Shown here piece by piece: positions 1-7,873 of a stretch of 64,000 nucleotides of DNA (its first letter is position 1; each line of letters begins with the position of its first letter). This stretch comes from JAOXRU01 sp965247735 (GTDB lineage: Bacteria; Bacteroidota; Bacteroidia; Flavobacteriales; Flavobacteriaceae): positions 186,001 to 250,000 of the forward strand of contig CBDFHN010000002.1 of NCBI GenBank assembly GCA_965247735.1, written 5' to 3'. The position numbers were made by a program, and so were the translations under genes. A model generated the notes under the pieces. It saw only the letters and a program-made list of their open reading frames with translations, did no database searches and was not told the origin of the DNA.

Positions 1-452
1 AATTAGGAGGAGTACTTACAGACGATACTTATATTGATGTTGATGCTGCTTTATTTGGTTTAGATGGCTTAGAATTGGTAGATACCAGTACTTTAGCTGC
101 CTCTATTGATGCTACAACAGGATCGGATCATGGAGTTGGAACTGGTTGGACAGTTTTGGTTAGAGATGAGGCTTCTGGAGCAACCAAAAAGTTATTGGCA
201 TCAGATTTAATTCAAAGTGGTCAAGAAACATTTACGGTAGCAGCTGTACCGTCTACAACATATACCACTGCAGCAACAGCATTACCAGTATTTTCTCAAG
301 TTTGGGTATATAGAAATGGTGCTAAACTAGTTGCAAATGTTGATTATACACTAGCTACAAATGTATTGACCTTGGTTCCTGTTGCAGGTACTGGACAAAA
401 TAGCTGGGCTTTATATGAAGATGATATTATAGAAATTCATTATGTAAAATAA
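1..452 (+). CDS. C-terminal part of a large Thr/Ala/Val-rich repetitive secreted protein (5' end outside window)
   Basis: The frame is open from base 3 to the stop, so this is the 3' end of a gene that begins before the window. The first possible in-frame start, a TTG at 75, is probably not real. The visible 149 residues are rich in Thr, Ala, Val and Asp with alternating beta-type hydrophobics, and end in EIHYVK. This resembles the tail of surface, structural or phage-tail-fibre-like repeat proteins in Flavobacteriia. The next gene, 13 bp downstream, also encodes a tail-fibre-like exported protein, so the two may be co-transcribed. No catalytic motif is visible. The assignment as a surface or structural protein is inference from composition only. 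Confidence 0.6.
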   Translation, partial: LGGVLTDDTYIDVDAALFGLDGLELVDTSTLAASIDATTGSDHGVGTGWTVLVRDEASGATKKLLASDLIQSGQETFTVAAVPSTTYTTAATALPVFSQVWVYRNGAKLVANVDYTLATNVLTLVPVAGTGQNSWALYEDDIIEIHYVK

Positions 453-465
453 TCTATCATAGTTA

Positions 466-1317
466 ATGAACCTACTTGTAAAAATAACACTTATAATACT
501 CTGTACATGGCTAGTAACTAATACTAGTTATGCACAGAGTATAAGAGTTATTGATAATAAGGGAACTATTAATACTGCTGATAAAACTGCTGATGCCTTT
601 AAAAATAACACAATAACAAATGCTGTAGAATTAGGCACAAATGCAGATGGTAGTACAATAAGAGTGCTAGGTTCTGAATTTGTAATAAAAGATGATGGAT
701 CTGTAGGTATAGGAACAAATTCTCCTTCAACAAAACTTGATGTTCAAGGTGGAGATGTTAGAGTAGGAAATTATCCATTTACTCGAGACGATACTTCAAG
801 TACAACTATTAATAATATATTATATACTGATGCCAATGGTAATTTGTTATCAGCACCTGTTAGTAGTCTAATACCGGCTGCTACTTCAATTAAATTGGCA
901 GAGTTTGTACCTACCACTTCTTTTAATTGCAACACATCATCATTAACCGCAGGTAATTTTTTTGGATCGGAACTTAGTAACGATGGTGCAGTAACAAGAA
1001 CGTCTTCTTCTACAATAACTATTAATGAAACTGGTCTTTATGATGTAACATTTAACTGTGTATTTTCAAGTTTTGGCAATAGAGCTGCTCCAATGGCAAC
1101 ATTATATGTTAATGGTAGTACTACAAGAATTAGAGCTGCAACAGGCTATATAAGAAATGGTAGTGGACATAACAGATCAAGTTGGAATTTTCAATATAAA
1201 AGAAGATTTAATTCTGGTGATACTATTCGTATTTTTACCCAAAGGGAGGCAGGTGGCGCATCTACTAATATAGATGTTAGTTTTACTTCTTTTATCATAA
1301 CAAGACTCGGTTTATAA
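466..1317 (+). CDS. Exported C1q/TNF-like (tail-fibre-type) protein
   Basis: This is a 283-residue protein with a signal peptide (residues 1-23, ending TSYAQ). The middle contains VGIGTNSPSTKLDVQGG, the short motif found just before trimeric C-terminal domains in many Bacteroidota tail-fibre-like and adhesin-like proteins. The last ~130 residues alternate hydrophobic and polar residues and end in a beta-rich stretch (GDTIRIFTQREAGG), which looks like a C1q/TNF jelly-roll. It starts 13 bp after the preceding partial gene, suggesting an operon. A secreted, possibly trimeric, surface or adhesion role is inferred. The ligand is unknown. Confidence 0.6.
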   Translation: MNLLVKITLIILCTWLVTNTSYAQSIRVIDNKGTINTADKTADAFKNNTITNAVELGTNADGSTIRVLGSEFVIKDDGSVGIGTNSPSTKLDVQGGDVRVGNYPFTRDDTSSTTINNILYTDANGNLLSAPVSSLIPAATSIKLAEFVPTTSFNCNTSSLTAGNFFGSELSNDGAVTRTSSSTITINETGLYDVTFNCVFSSFGNRAAPMATLYVNGSTTRIRAATGYIRNGSGHNRSSWNFQYKRRFNSGDTIRIFTQREAGGASTNIDVSFTSFIITRLGL

Positions 1318-1432
1318 TTGGTTTAAGTACGATTGAAATTTTAAGTTTAGACATTGAGATATTATAGCTAAACCAAAAATGAATTGACTAGTCTCTAAAA
1401 ATTTAACCTAATTGTTAATCACTATTTAATAG

Positions 1433-2995
1433 TTATATAGATAATGAAGGAGTATGTTCTTTAGGAACTTGTTTGTCAATAGCATTTTTTAACGCTTCTA
1501 TTTTTTTATTATTCAAATCCTGAATAAACGTAAGTATTTCTGTAGAATAACCCCCACTGCCTTTGGTTTTTCCATTTTTCTCTTGCCGCTCATATGCTTC
1601 ATCTGCTAATTTTTGATGTGGCTTTCTAAAACTCTTTTGAATATTACATAACATTAAAAGTGCCTTAGCCGATTTTATTACTTGATTGCTTGGCTCAAGA
1701 CTTAAATTTTGTATTGCAATATCTACGAGACTATCCTTACCTTTAAAAAACTCATAGATATCTCTTACAAAAGACAGATTGTATGGAATGTATTTGGTTT
1801 TAAAATCTACATATTCCGTATTAGTAATTTGTGAACTCCAAAGCACATGATCATATAAAAACATTGGCATTTCAACTGCTCCTGGCCCTATAAGTTCTTG
1901 ACTGTTATAAATTATAGGGTCGAAGTAAAACCTTAATTCTTTCGCAAAAATTTCTGGTGCTACCATTTTTTTAGCTAATACAATGGATTTGATGACTTCT
2001 TTAAAATGGGTACTTGCTTTTTTACAGTGTTCTTCAAAATATGGGTTTTCCATTGAAATATCATGCAATTTTATCAATTGGTAGAGTGCTTTTTCTAATG
2101 AAGGGAAAGCCTTTCTTACACTCTCAACCAGACCAATTTCATCACTATAAGATGTATACAACCTCATACGCGATCCTTCAGGATTCCAAACTGTATAATG
2201 GAGTAATATATCTCTAGGTGGGAGATTGGTTTTTTTGCTCAATACCTCTAAAACGTATTCTAATTCAGGTATTTCTTCAATAGGCTCGTGTCCATGTCTT
2301 TTTATGGAACCTAGGAGTATCCCTATATCCCGCATACTGGCTATTGCATTATAATAATCAAAACCTTCTACTTTTTTAGGTTCAGGCAATTTACGATATA
2401 GTAATTTTATCAATTTCTTAACTTTGGCATTAGCATTGTACTGGGCTATAAGTTTAAGCTCATCATCAAAACCTAAAGGATCTAGTTTTTTGACATCTTC
2501 GGCTAGATCAAGTTTATGATAAGCTGAAATTTTAGCTGCTAATTGTTCGGTTTTACTAACTATAGAATGATTTAATTTTAACCAATAATGATACTCTTTT
2601 TCTAGTGCAAAACTAAAAACATTAAGTTTTTCTAATTCCATAACAGTATCGTTTACTTTACTAGCAGAAGCTCTTGCGAAAAGATCTGTAGCGTTTAGTA
2701 CCGCTATTCTTTCTAATCCTAAACGTTCAATTTCTGGATACCATTCTTCTATTAAATATTTTTGAACTGCTTTGCTTAATACCTTCAAGTTTGATTGATT
2801 GCTATAATGAAGTTTAATTTTGTTTTCTTTAATAATTTTACTCATCATAGAACAGCTTTCTATTACTTGTTCTAATTTTAGGTATCCGGTCCAATCAGCT
2901 GTTATGATATTTAACTTTGGTATGTGGCTAATTTGACACCATTCATTTTCTAATAAATTTGAGTTATGCATAGTGTGAGGTTTTGATGATATCAT
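1433..2995 (-). CDS. PrnB-like (DUF1864, indoleamine dioxygenase superfamily) protein with N-terminal STAS-like domain
   Basis: This is a 520-residue protein without signal peptide or membrane segment. Residues ~15-135 look like a SpoIIAA/STAS-like alpha-beta domain (HIPKLNIITADWTGYL near the start). Residues ~165-470 resemble the monodechloroaminopyrrolnitrin synthase PrnB family, a heme-binding IDO-superfamily fold: the segments LDPLGFDDEL, SMRDIGILLGSIKRHGHEP, WNPEGSRMRLYT and LIGPGAVEMPMFLYDHVLW match my memory of conserved PrnB stretches. PrnB rearranges chlorotryptophan in pyrrolnitrin synthesis, but no other prn gene is nearby, so the substrate here is unknown. The last ~45 residues are charged and low-complexity. 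An internal Met at 2971 is an equally good start. It is divergent from a GTPase gene across a 557-bp gap. Confidence 0.5.
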   Translation of the reverse strand: MISSKPHTMHNSNLLENEWCQISHIPKLNIITADWTGYLKLEQVIESCSMMSKIIKENKIKLHYSNQSNLKVLSKAVQKYLIEEWYPEIERLGLERIAVLNATDLFARASASKVNDTVMELEKLNVFSFALEKEYHYWLKLNHSIVSKTEQLAAKISAYHKLDLAEDVKKLDPLGFDDELKLIAQYNANAKVKKLIKLLYRKLPEPKKVEGFDYYNAIASMRDIGILLGSIKRHGHEPIEEIPELEYVLEVLSKKTNLPPRDILLHYTVWNPEGSRMRLYTSYSDEIGLVESVRKAFPSLEKALYQLIKLHDISMENPYFEEHCKKASTHFKEVIKSIVLAKKMVAPEIFAKELRFYFDPIIYNSQELIGPGAVEMPMFLYDHVLWSSQITNTEYVDFKTKYIPYNLSFVRDIYEFFKGKDSLVDIAIQNLSLEPSNQVIKSAKALLMLCNIQKSFRKPHQKLADEAYERQEKNGKTKGSGGYSTEILTFIQDLNNKKIEALKNAIDKQVPKEHTPSLSI

Positions 2996-3135
2996 TTATA
3001 ATATGAGTAATTAGATTTGAAGCGCCTTTAACTTAATTATGAGATTAAATTTGAATTAATTTTTATTGAATTCTACTCGAAATTGTTCTGAATTAAAACA
3101 AAATTTGTCACGCTATAGTCTGTTATGCTATTCTT

Positions 3136-3177
3136 ATATGGTTATTGATATCTATTATTAGATATCAATAACCATAT
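3136..3177. repeat. Perfect 19-bp inverted repeat with 4-nt loop in a 557-bp divergent intergenic region
   Basis: Arms 3136-3154 and 3159-3177 are exact reverse complements (left arm ATATGGTTATTGATATCTA, loop TTAT). It lies between the PrnB-like gene on the minus strand and the GTPase gene on the plus strand. No long T-run follows directly on either strand, so a simple terminator is less likely than an operator, cruciform or RNA hairpin. In the remaining ~500 bp (2996-3552) I see no convincing gene. Confidence 0.6.
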
Positions 3178-3552
3178 TTAGTTTCTTTTTTAGGTTAATA
3201 TCATCAAATATATATGAAATAAACTATTATCACTAATAAATACTAATCTTTAATGCTTTTAATCTATTAAAATCGTATTGAGATTATTTTTATTCAATAC
3301 CATCATTTATCACTAAGGTTTACTGCTAAATATTGGCTCTATTAGATGTTATCCCAAAGTAGTTATTGCCCAATTATTCAATAATGACGATTTAACCACA
3401 ACATAAAAGGAATACACAACAAATTTATTTTTAAAAGTAAGATAATTCTTACCTTTTAATTCGAGGTAGCACTTTAGTTTGCTTTTTTAAGCTAATTGAT
3501 GACATGTTAGTTTAGGCTCAAAATAAATGGATGAAAATTAAAACAGTATAAA

Positions 3553-4059
3553 ATGATTTCTAAAAAAATTGTGTTATTGGGACATTTTGGCGTCGGTAAA
3601 ACATCTTTAATAAGAAGATTTGTTGAAGATATTTTTACAGACGATTACAAAGTATCCATAGGTGTGCATATATTAAAAAAAGAAGTAAATATAAAGGATG
3701 GAGAACAGGTTTCATTAATGTTGTGGGATCTAGAAGGTGCAGATGATATTGAAAGCTTTAGGAGTTCATATTTGTTAGGAACCCATAGTTTTATTTATGT
3801 ATTTGACGTAACCAGGCCGTCTACCTATACTACCATTAATAGTGATGTTGCATATCTTCAAAAAAACTATAAAATGGTTAATATTATTGTAGTAGGAAAT
3901 AAAATAGACTTAAGAGAACCTATTAGTTTTGAGCATAGTCTAAACGAAATGGGAATCAATTGTGACTACTTTACTAGTGCAAAAACAAGTGATAATGTAA
4001 ATACAATGTTTGAATTATTAGCTAAAGATTTAATTAAAGAACATGCTACAGGATTATAA
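3553..4059 (+). CDS. Ras/Rab-like small GTPase lacking the catalytic glutamine
   Basis: This is a 168-residue cytoplasmic small GTPase. G1/P-loop GHFGVGKTS lies at residues 9-17, switch I is around YKVSIGV (Ser where Rab proteins have the Mg-binding Thr), G3 is WDLEGADD, G4 GNKIDL and G5 TSAK. The residue after the DxxG glycine, which is Gln in Ras/Rab, is Ala here, so intrinsic hydrolysis may be slow or depend on a partner. The 3' end overlaps the next gene by 17 bp, a kinase-like protein, so the two are almost certainly translated together and may form one signalling module. Bacterial Rab-like GTPases are known in Bacteroidota. The target of this one is unknown. Confidence 0.85.
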   Translation: MISKKIVLLGHFGVGKTSLIRRFVEDIFTDDYKVSIGVHILKKEVNIKDGEQVSLMLWDLEGADDIESFRSSYLLGTHSFIYVFDVTRPSTYTTINSDVAYLQKNYKMVNIIVVGNKIDLREPISFEHSLNEMGINCDYFTSAKTSDNVNTMFELLAKDLIKEHATGL

Positions 4060-5143
4060 AGAGGCATTTATAGAAGAAAGCGCACAGTTTATTGTTACCA
4101 CCTCAGACGGACTAGTTAAAGGTAGTGATAACTCTTTGTTTAAATTAAGGAAGGGCGAAAAAATTGAAGAGGTACATCCATTCTTTTATAACCTAATTAA
4201 TTTGGTAAAAGAAAGCTCTAGTCGCGAGTTATCATTTGGAGCTGTACATCTAACTTTTGCGGAGGCAATTTATATAGCGGATGTTAACTTAAGGTATTTT
4301 AAAGAAAATGATGAAATTATTATTATCATTCAAGATTTTTCAAGCATATACAATCAGTATCAGAAAATGATTCAAAAAAAGAACGAATCGGTTCTTCAAC
4401 GTGAATTATTATTACAGAAAAACTTAAGATTAAAGGAAAGAGAGAACATTATTAACCTCTTTATTTCAAAATTTAGTCACGAACTTAAAGATCCCATTAA
4501 CTCCATTATTGCATTTTCCGAACTATTAGATAAAACTAGCTTAGAAGAGGAACAACAAGCATATACTAAGTCTATCAAATCTTTCGGAAATCGACTATTT
4601 GTTTTATTGGATGAAATTTTAAAAATCAATAAAAAAGAATTAGATGAGATGGATATTAACGAAAGTTATTTTAATATTCACGAGTTATTTTTAGGAATTA
4701 AAGAAAGGTACAGACAAAAATCAGATGCAATTAACCTGAAGTTTAATTATGAAATTGATAGTGAAATCCCCAATACGCTTATTGGAGACGAATTAAGTAT
4801 TAGTCAGGCTATTACAAGTGTTTTGGATAATATTTTAGCTGATTCAAATTCTGGACAAGTACAATTGAGTGTAAAACTTCATAAAAAAATAGCAGATAAA
4901 ACTAGTTTGCAGTTTATTGTTAAATATATTGGTGATAATACTACAAGTAATATTACTAAAAGTAAGATAAATGGAAGTGAGTTTGTTTCAAATAACACTA
5001 ATATCCTTAACATTGATCATAATCAAAGTATAGAAAACAAAGTATTGGAATTACTAAATAGCGAGTTAGAAGTGGATACTAAAACAGGTGAAGCTTCGGT
5101 ATACTCTTTTAATTTAAAATTGAAACACCCTGTTTCTTTATAG
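4043..5143 (+). CDS. PAS-like / HisKA protein with degenerate kinase ATPase domain
   Basis: This is a 366-residue soluble protein. Residues ~1-105 look like a PAS-type sensor and ~105-135 form a charged coiled coil. A HisKA helix follows with the phosphoacceptor motif FSHELKDPINSIIAFSELL (His near residue 150). The C-terminal ATPase-like domain keeps an N-box-like position (GDELSISQAITSVLDNIL) but the Asn and the DxGxG and GxGLG loops are not recognisable: where G1 and G2 should be there is KYIGDNTTSNITKSK. It may therefore be a pseudokinase, a phosphatase, or a dimerisation scaffold for the GTPase encoded by the overlapping upstream gene. No response regulator is encoded with it. Domain calls are by eye. 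Confidence 0.7.
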   Translation: MLQDYKEAFIEESAQFIVTTSDGLVKGSDNSLFKLRKGEKIEEVHPFFYNLINLVKESSSRELSFGAVHLTFAEAIYIADVNLRYFKENDEIIIIIQDFSSIYNQYQKMIQKKNESVLQRELLLQKNLRLKERENIINLFISKFSHELKDPINSIIAFSELLDKTSLEEEQQAYTKSIKSFGNRLFVLLDEILKINKKELDEMDINESYFNIHELFLGIKERYRQKSDAINLKFNYEIDSEIPNTLIGDELSISQAITSVLDNILADSNSGQVQLSVKLHKKIADKTSLQFIVKYIGDNTTSNITKSKINGSEFVSNNTNILNIDHNQSIENKVLELLNSELEVDTKTGEASVYSFNLKLKHPVSL

Positions 5144-5186
5144 TACCAATCATTAAAATAAAAGTATCTTTAAATAGAACATAAAT

Positions 5187-5885
5187 TTAACCCAATAGCT
5201 TATTCACATTGTTTTTATATAATTTACCAATAGGAACCATATATTTAGCAATATGGATGCTATTCCCTTCAATACGATCTATGTGTTTTGTTGCAATAAC
5301 AAAAGATTTATGCACCTGAGTAAATTTATCATTAGGCAGTAGTTCTAGTAAATCTGATATTTTTTCTCTAGTCGTAATCACATCATTTTCAGTAATAACC
5401 TTTGTATAATTTCCAGAAGCTTCTAAATACAAAATAGTATTGATATCGACTTGAATATGACTTTTGTTTTGCCGTATAAAAATCTTACTCTCAGTAGCTT
5501 CATCAATCTTAACTGATGGCTGTTTATGAGTTTCTGGAACAACTACAATTTTATTTACGGCTTTTAAAAAACGTTCAAAACTAAAAGGTTTTAAGAGGTA
5601 ATCAACCACATTAAGCTCATAACTTTCTAGGGCAAATTCATTATATGCAGTGGTTACAATAACTTTTGGTGGGTTTACCAAAGTCTTTAAAAATTGAAAT
5701 CCTTTTAATTTAGGCATGTTCAAATCTAAAAAAAGGAGGTCTACTTTGTTTTTATTTAAGTATTCCAATGCTTCAATAGCATCATAACAATGTGCCATAA
5801 ATTCCATATTCGGAAGGAGATCGCAATATCCTTTTATAATATCATGTGCAATATGTTCATCATCAATAATTATATATTTAATCAT
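5187..5885 (-). CDS. LytTR-family response regulator
   Basis: This is a 232-residue response regulator. The N-terminal receiver (1-120) has acidic residues DD at 8-9, the phosphoacceptor Asp54 in LFLDLNMP, Thr in TTAYNEFA and Lys in LLKPFSFERF. The C-terminal LytTR DNA-binding domain (~135-232) contains FIRQNKSHIQVD, YLEASGNYTKV, VHKSFVIATKHIDRIEG and PIGKLYK. The start overlaps the end of the upstream LytS-type kinase gene by 4 bp (ATGA-type coupling), so the pair is a two-component system. LytTR proteins bind direct repeats of about 9 bp. A candidate site lies in the intergenic region beside the kinase gene, which suggests autoregulation and control of the divergent ABC/M1 genes. Confidence 0.93.
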   Translation of the reverse strand: MIKYIIIDDEHIAHDIIKGYCDLLPNMEFMAHCYDAIEALEYLNKNKVDLLFLDLNMPKLKGFQFLKTLVNPPKVIVTTAYNEFALESYELNVVDYLLKPFSFERFLKAVNKIVVVPETHKQPSVKIDEATESKIFIRQNKSHIQVDINTILYLEASGNYTKVITENDVITTREKISDLLELLPNDKFTQVHKSFVIATKHIDRIEGNSIHIAKYMVPIGKLYKNNVNKLLG

Positions 5886-6709
5886 AGCTTGGTAATCTGT
5901 AATTGTGCTTTATAGACATTTTCCTTTTTTGAAAATGATAATATATGATTTTTTGGATAGACCAATTCTAATCGTCGTTTTAAATTATACAAACCAATAC
6001 CTTTATGTTCCTCCTCCTCATTGGTAGCATCAAAGTTATTTTCAATATCAAAACAAATAGTATCACTTTCTGCTGTCATATTTATATGGACATAAGCATT
6101 TGCCCTCAAATTCTCTACACCATGTTTAAATGCATTTTCTAATAATATAATGAAAAGTAAGGGCATAATCTTATGGTTATGATCTTTAATTTCATGATCA
6201 AAAACAATATCTATTGTTTTATGATATCGCATTTTATGCAATTCAATATAATTATGCAAGTAATCTATCTCTTGCGATAAAAGCACTTTTTCTTTTTGTC
6301 CATCATAAATACTATAACGCATCATATCGGAGAGCTTTAGTATTAACTCTTGTGCTTTTTTAGAATCTTTTGCGACCAATCCATAAAGGTTATTAAGCAT
6401 ATTAAAAAAGAAATGTGGATTTACCTGACTTTTTAAATGCAATAACTCGGTTTTAGCCTTTTCATTTTTTAAGGTAATTACAGCTTTTGTTTGCCTAAAT
6501 AACCAACGAACCAATAAAAAAAACAGTAAGATAAAATAGAAAAAGGCAAAAACACCGAACAATTCGTTATCACCTATAACATCATTAAAGATTATAATGA
6601 GTAATGCTATTGTAATAAAACATCCTCGTAATAACCACTTTGGAATTGCCTGTATTCGTTTTTTAATTTTTGAAATCATATTCAATAATAACCAATATAA
6701 AGGCATCAA
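5882..6709 (-). CDS. LytS-type (His_kinase domain) membrane sensor kinase
   Basis: This is a 275-residue membrane histidine kinase of the YehU/LytS type. Two hydrophobic segments (about residues 28-43 and 50-70) precede the His_kinase motif SQVNPHFFFNMLNNLYGL (His99). The short ATPase domain has LLFIILLENAFKHG (N-box) and GIGLYNLKRRLELVYP (G-box). There is no large extracytoplasmic sensor, so it probably senses the membrane or a partner protein. Starts at Met1, Met2 or Met11 are all possible. It is translationally coupled to the following response regulator and divergent from the ABC transporter genes. Confidence 0.92.
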   Translation of the reverse strand: MMPLYWLLLNMISKIKKRIQAIPKWLLRGCFITIALLIIIFNDVIGDNELFGVFAFFYFILLFFLLVRWLFRQTKAVITLKNEKAKTELLHLKSQVNPHFFFNMLNNLYGLVAKDSKKAQELILKLSDMMRYSIYDGQKEKVLLSQEIDYLHNYIELHKMRYHKTIDIVFDHEIKDHNHKIMPLLFIILLENAFKHGVENLRANAYVHINMTAESDTICFDIENNFDATNEEEEHKGIGLYNLKRRLELVYPKNHILSFSKKENVYKAQLQITKL

Positions 6710-6721
6710 ACAAATTAGTTG

Positions 6722-6751
6722 ACAAACGATTTATTGCTGTGTCTAAACAAT
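6722..6751 (-). promoter_or_regulatory. Candidate LytTR direct-repeat binding site
   Basis: On the minus strand, ATTGTTTAG (6743-6751) and ATCGTTTGT (6722-6730) are two 9-mers whose starts are 21 bp apart (12-bp spacer). They resemble the published LytTR consensus [TA][AC][CA]GTTN[AG][TG] at most positions, and the spacing is in the usual two-helical-turn range. The site sits immediately upstream of the LytS kinase gene and before the divergent ABC genes. Function is inferred from position and resemblance only. Confidence 0.4.
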
Positions 6752-6886
6752 CTTAAAATAGGGGTGAAGTGCTTTTACCCCCTTCCTAAGTTGATGTAAC
6801 CCGCATCAATATATGTATATCCCTATTACTTTTTTGTAAGGTTGAAGGTAAATAGGTTTGCTGTAATCAATTATAAAACAAACAGT

Positions 6887-7792
6887 ATGGAACTCATTAT
6901 TGACAAGCTATCAAAAACGTATTCAAATGGTGTTAAAGCCCTCCAAGATATTTCTTTGGAAATCCCTAAAGGAATGTTTGGTCTCTTAGGTCCAAATGGA
7001 GCAGGTAAATCTACGCTAATGCGTACTATCGCTACCTTACAAGAAGCAGATAGTGGCAGTATTAGCTTAGGAACATTGAATGTGTTGGAGCAGAAAAATG
7101 AGGTCAGGCAGGTATTGGGATATTTACCACAGCAATTTGGTTTATATCCTAAGATCTCTGCTGAAGTGTTGTTAAATCACTTTGCCGTTCTTAAAGGAAT
7201 TACTCATAAAGGTGAACGTAAAGAAGTTGTGTCAATGCTTTTGCATAAAACAAATTTATATACTGTTAGAAAACAAAACCTAGGTGGATTTTCTGGCGGA
7301 ATGAAACAACGTTTTGGTATTGCACAAGCTTTACTTAACAATCCAAAGCTACTTATTGTTGATGAACCAACGGCTGGTTTAGATCCAGTTGAAAGAAACC
7401 GTTTTTATAATTTACTAAGCGAACTTGGTGAAAATACTGTTGTAATCCTCTCTACTCATATTGTTGATGATGTAAAAGAACTGTGTACCAATATGGCTGT
7501 TATTAATCAAGGACAGGTATTATTAAAGGGAAACCCTTTAGAAATCATTAGAGAATTAGAAGGTAAAGTCTACCAAAAAACTATTGCTAAGAATGAATTG
7601 GAGGACTATAAACAAAACTATCAGGTTATAAGTGAAAAACTCTTCCTTGGAAAACCAATAATTAGTGTTTTAAGTGATGTGAGTCCAGGAAAAGGATTCT
7701 CTTTAATTAAAGCCGATTTAGAAGATGTGTATTTCTCTCAAATTTTTAACTCCACCAATAGTTTTAATCCTCCTGTGCTTTCATCAAAATAA
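6887..7792 (+). CDS. ABC transporter ATP-binding protein
   Basis: This is a cytoplasmic ABC ATPase of about 301 residues with Walker A GPNGAGKST, Q-loop LPQQFGLYP, signature FSGGMKQR, Walker B LLIVDEPTAGLDP and H-loop STHIVDD. The ATG at 6887 (MELIIDKLSK) is preferred over the TTG at 6842, since the protein then begins at the usual first beta strand. The ~80-residue C-terminal extension is typical of ABC-2-type exporters. It lies 81 bp before a permease fused to an M1 peptidase, its probable membrane partner. The pair is divergent from a LytS/LytTR system that probably controls it. Confidence 0.93.
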   Translation: MELIIDKLSKTYSNGVKALQDISLEIPKGMFGLLGPNGAGKSTLMRTIATLQEADSGSISLGTLNVLEQKNEVRQVLGYLPQQFGLYPKISAEVLLNHFAVLKGITHKGERKEVVSMLLHKTNLYTVRKQNLGGFSGGMKQRFGIAQALLNNPKLLIVDEPTAGLDPVERNRFYNLLSELGENTVVILSTHIVDDVKELCTNMAVINQGQVLLKGNPLEIIRELEGKVYQKTIAKNELEDYKQNYQVISEKLFLGKPIISVLSDVSPGKGFSLIKADLEDVYFSQIFNSTNSFNPPVLSSK

Positions 7793-7873
7793 TTAAAACT
7801 TATTCTTTTTATATGCCTTGCGGGCTCAACCTGAGGTTATTGATTAATACTAATCTTAAAACTACTAAATAAT

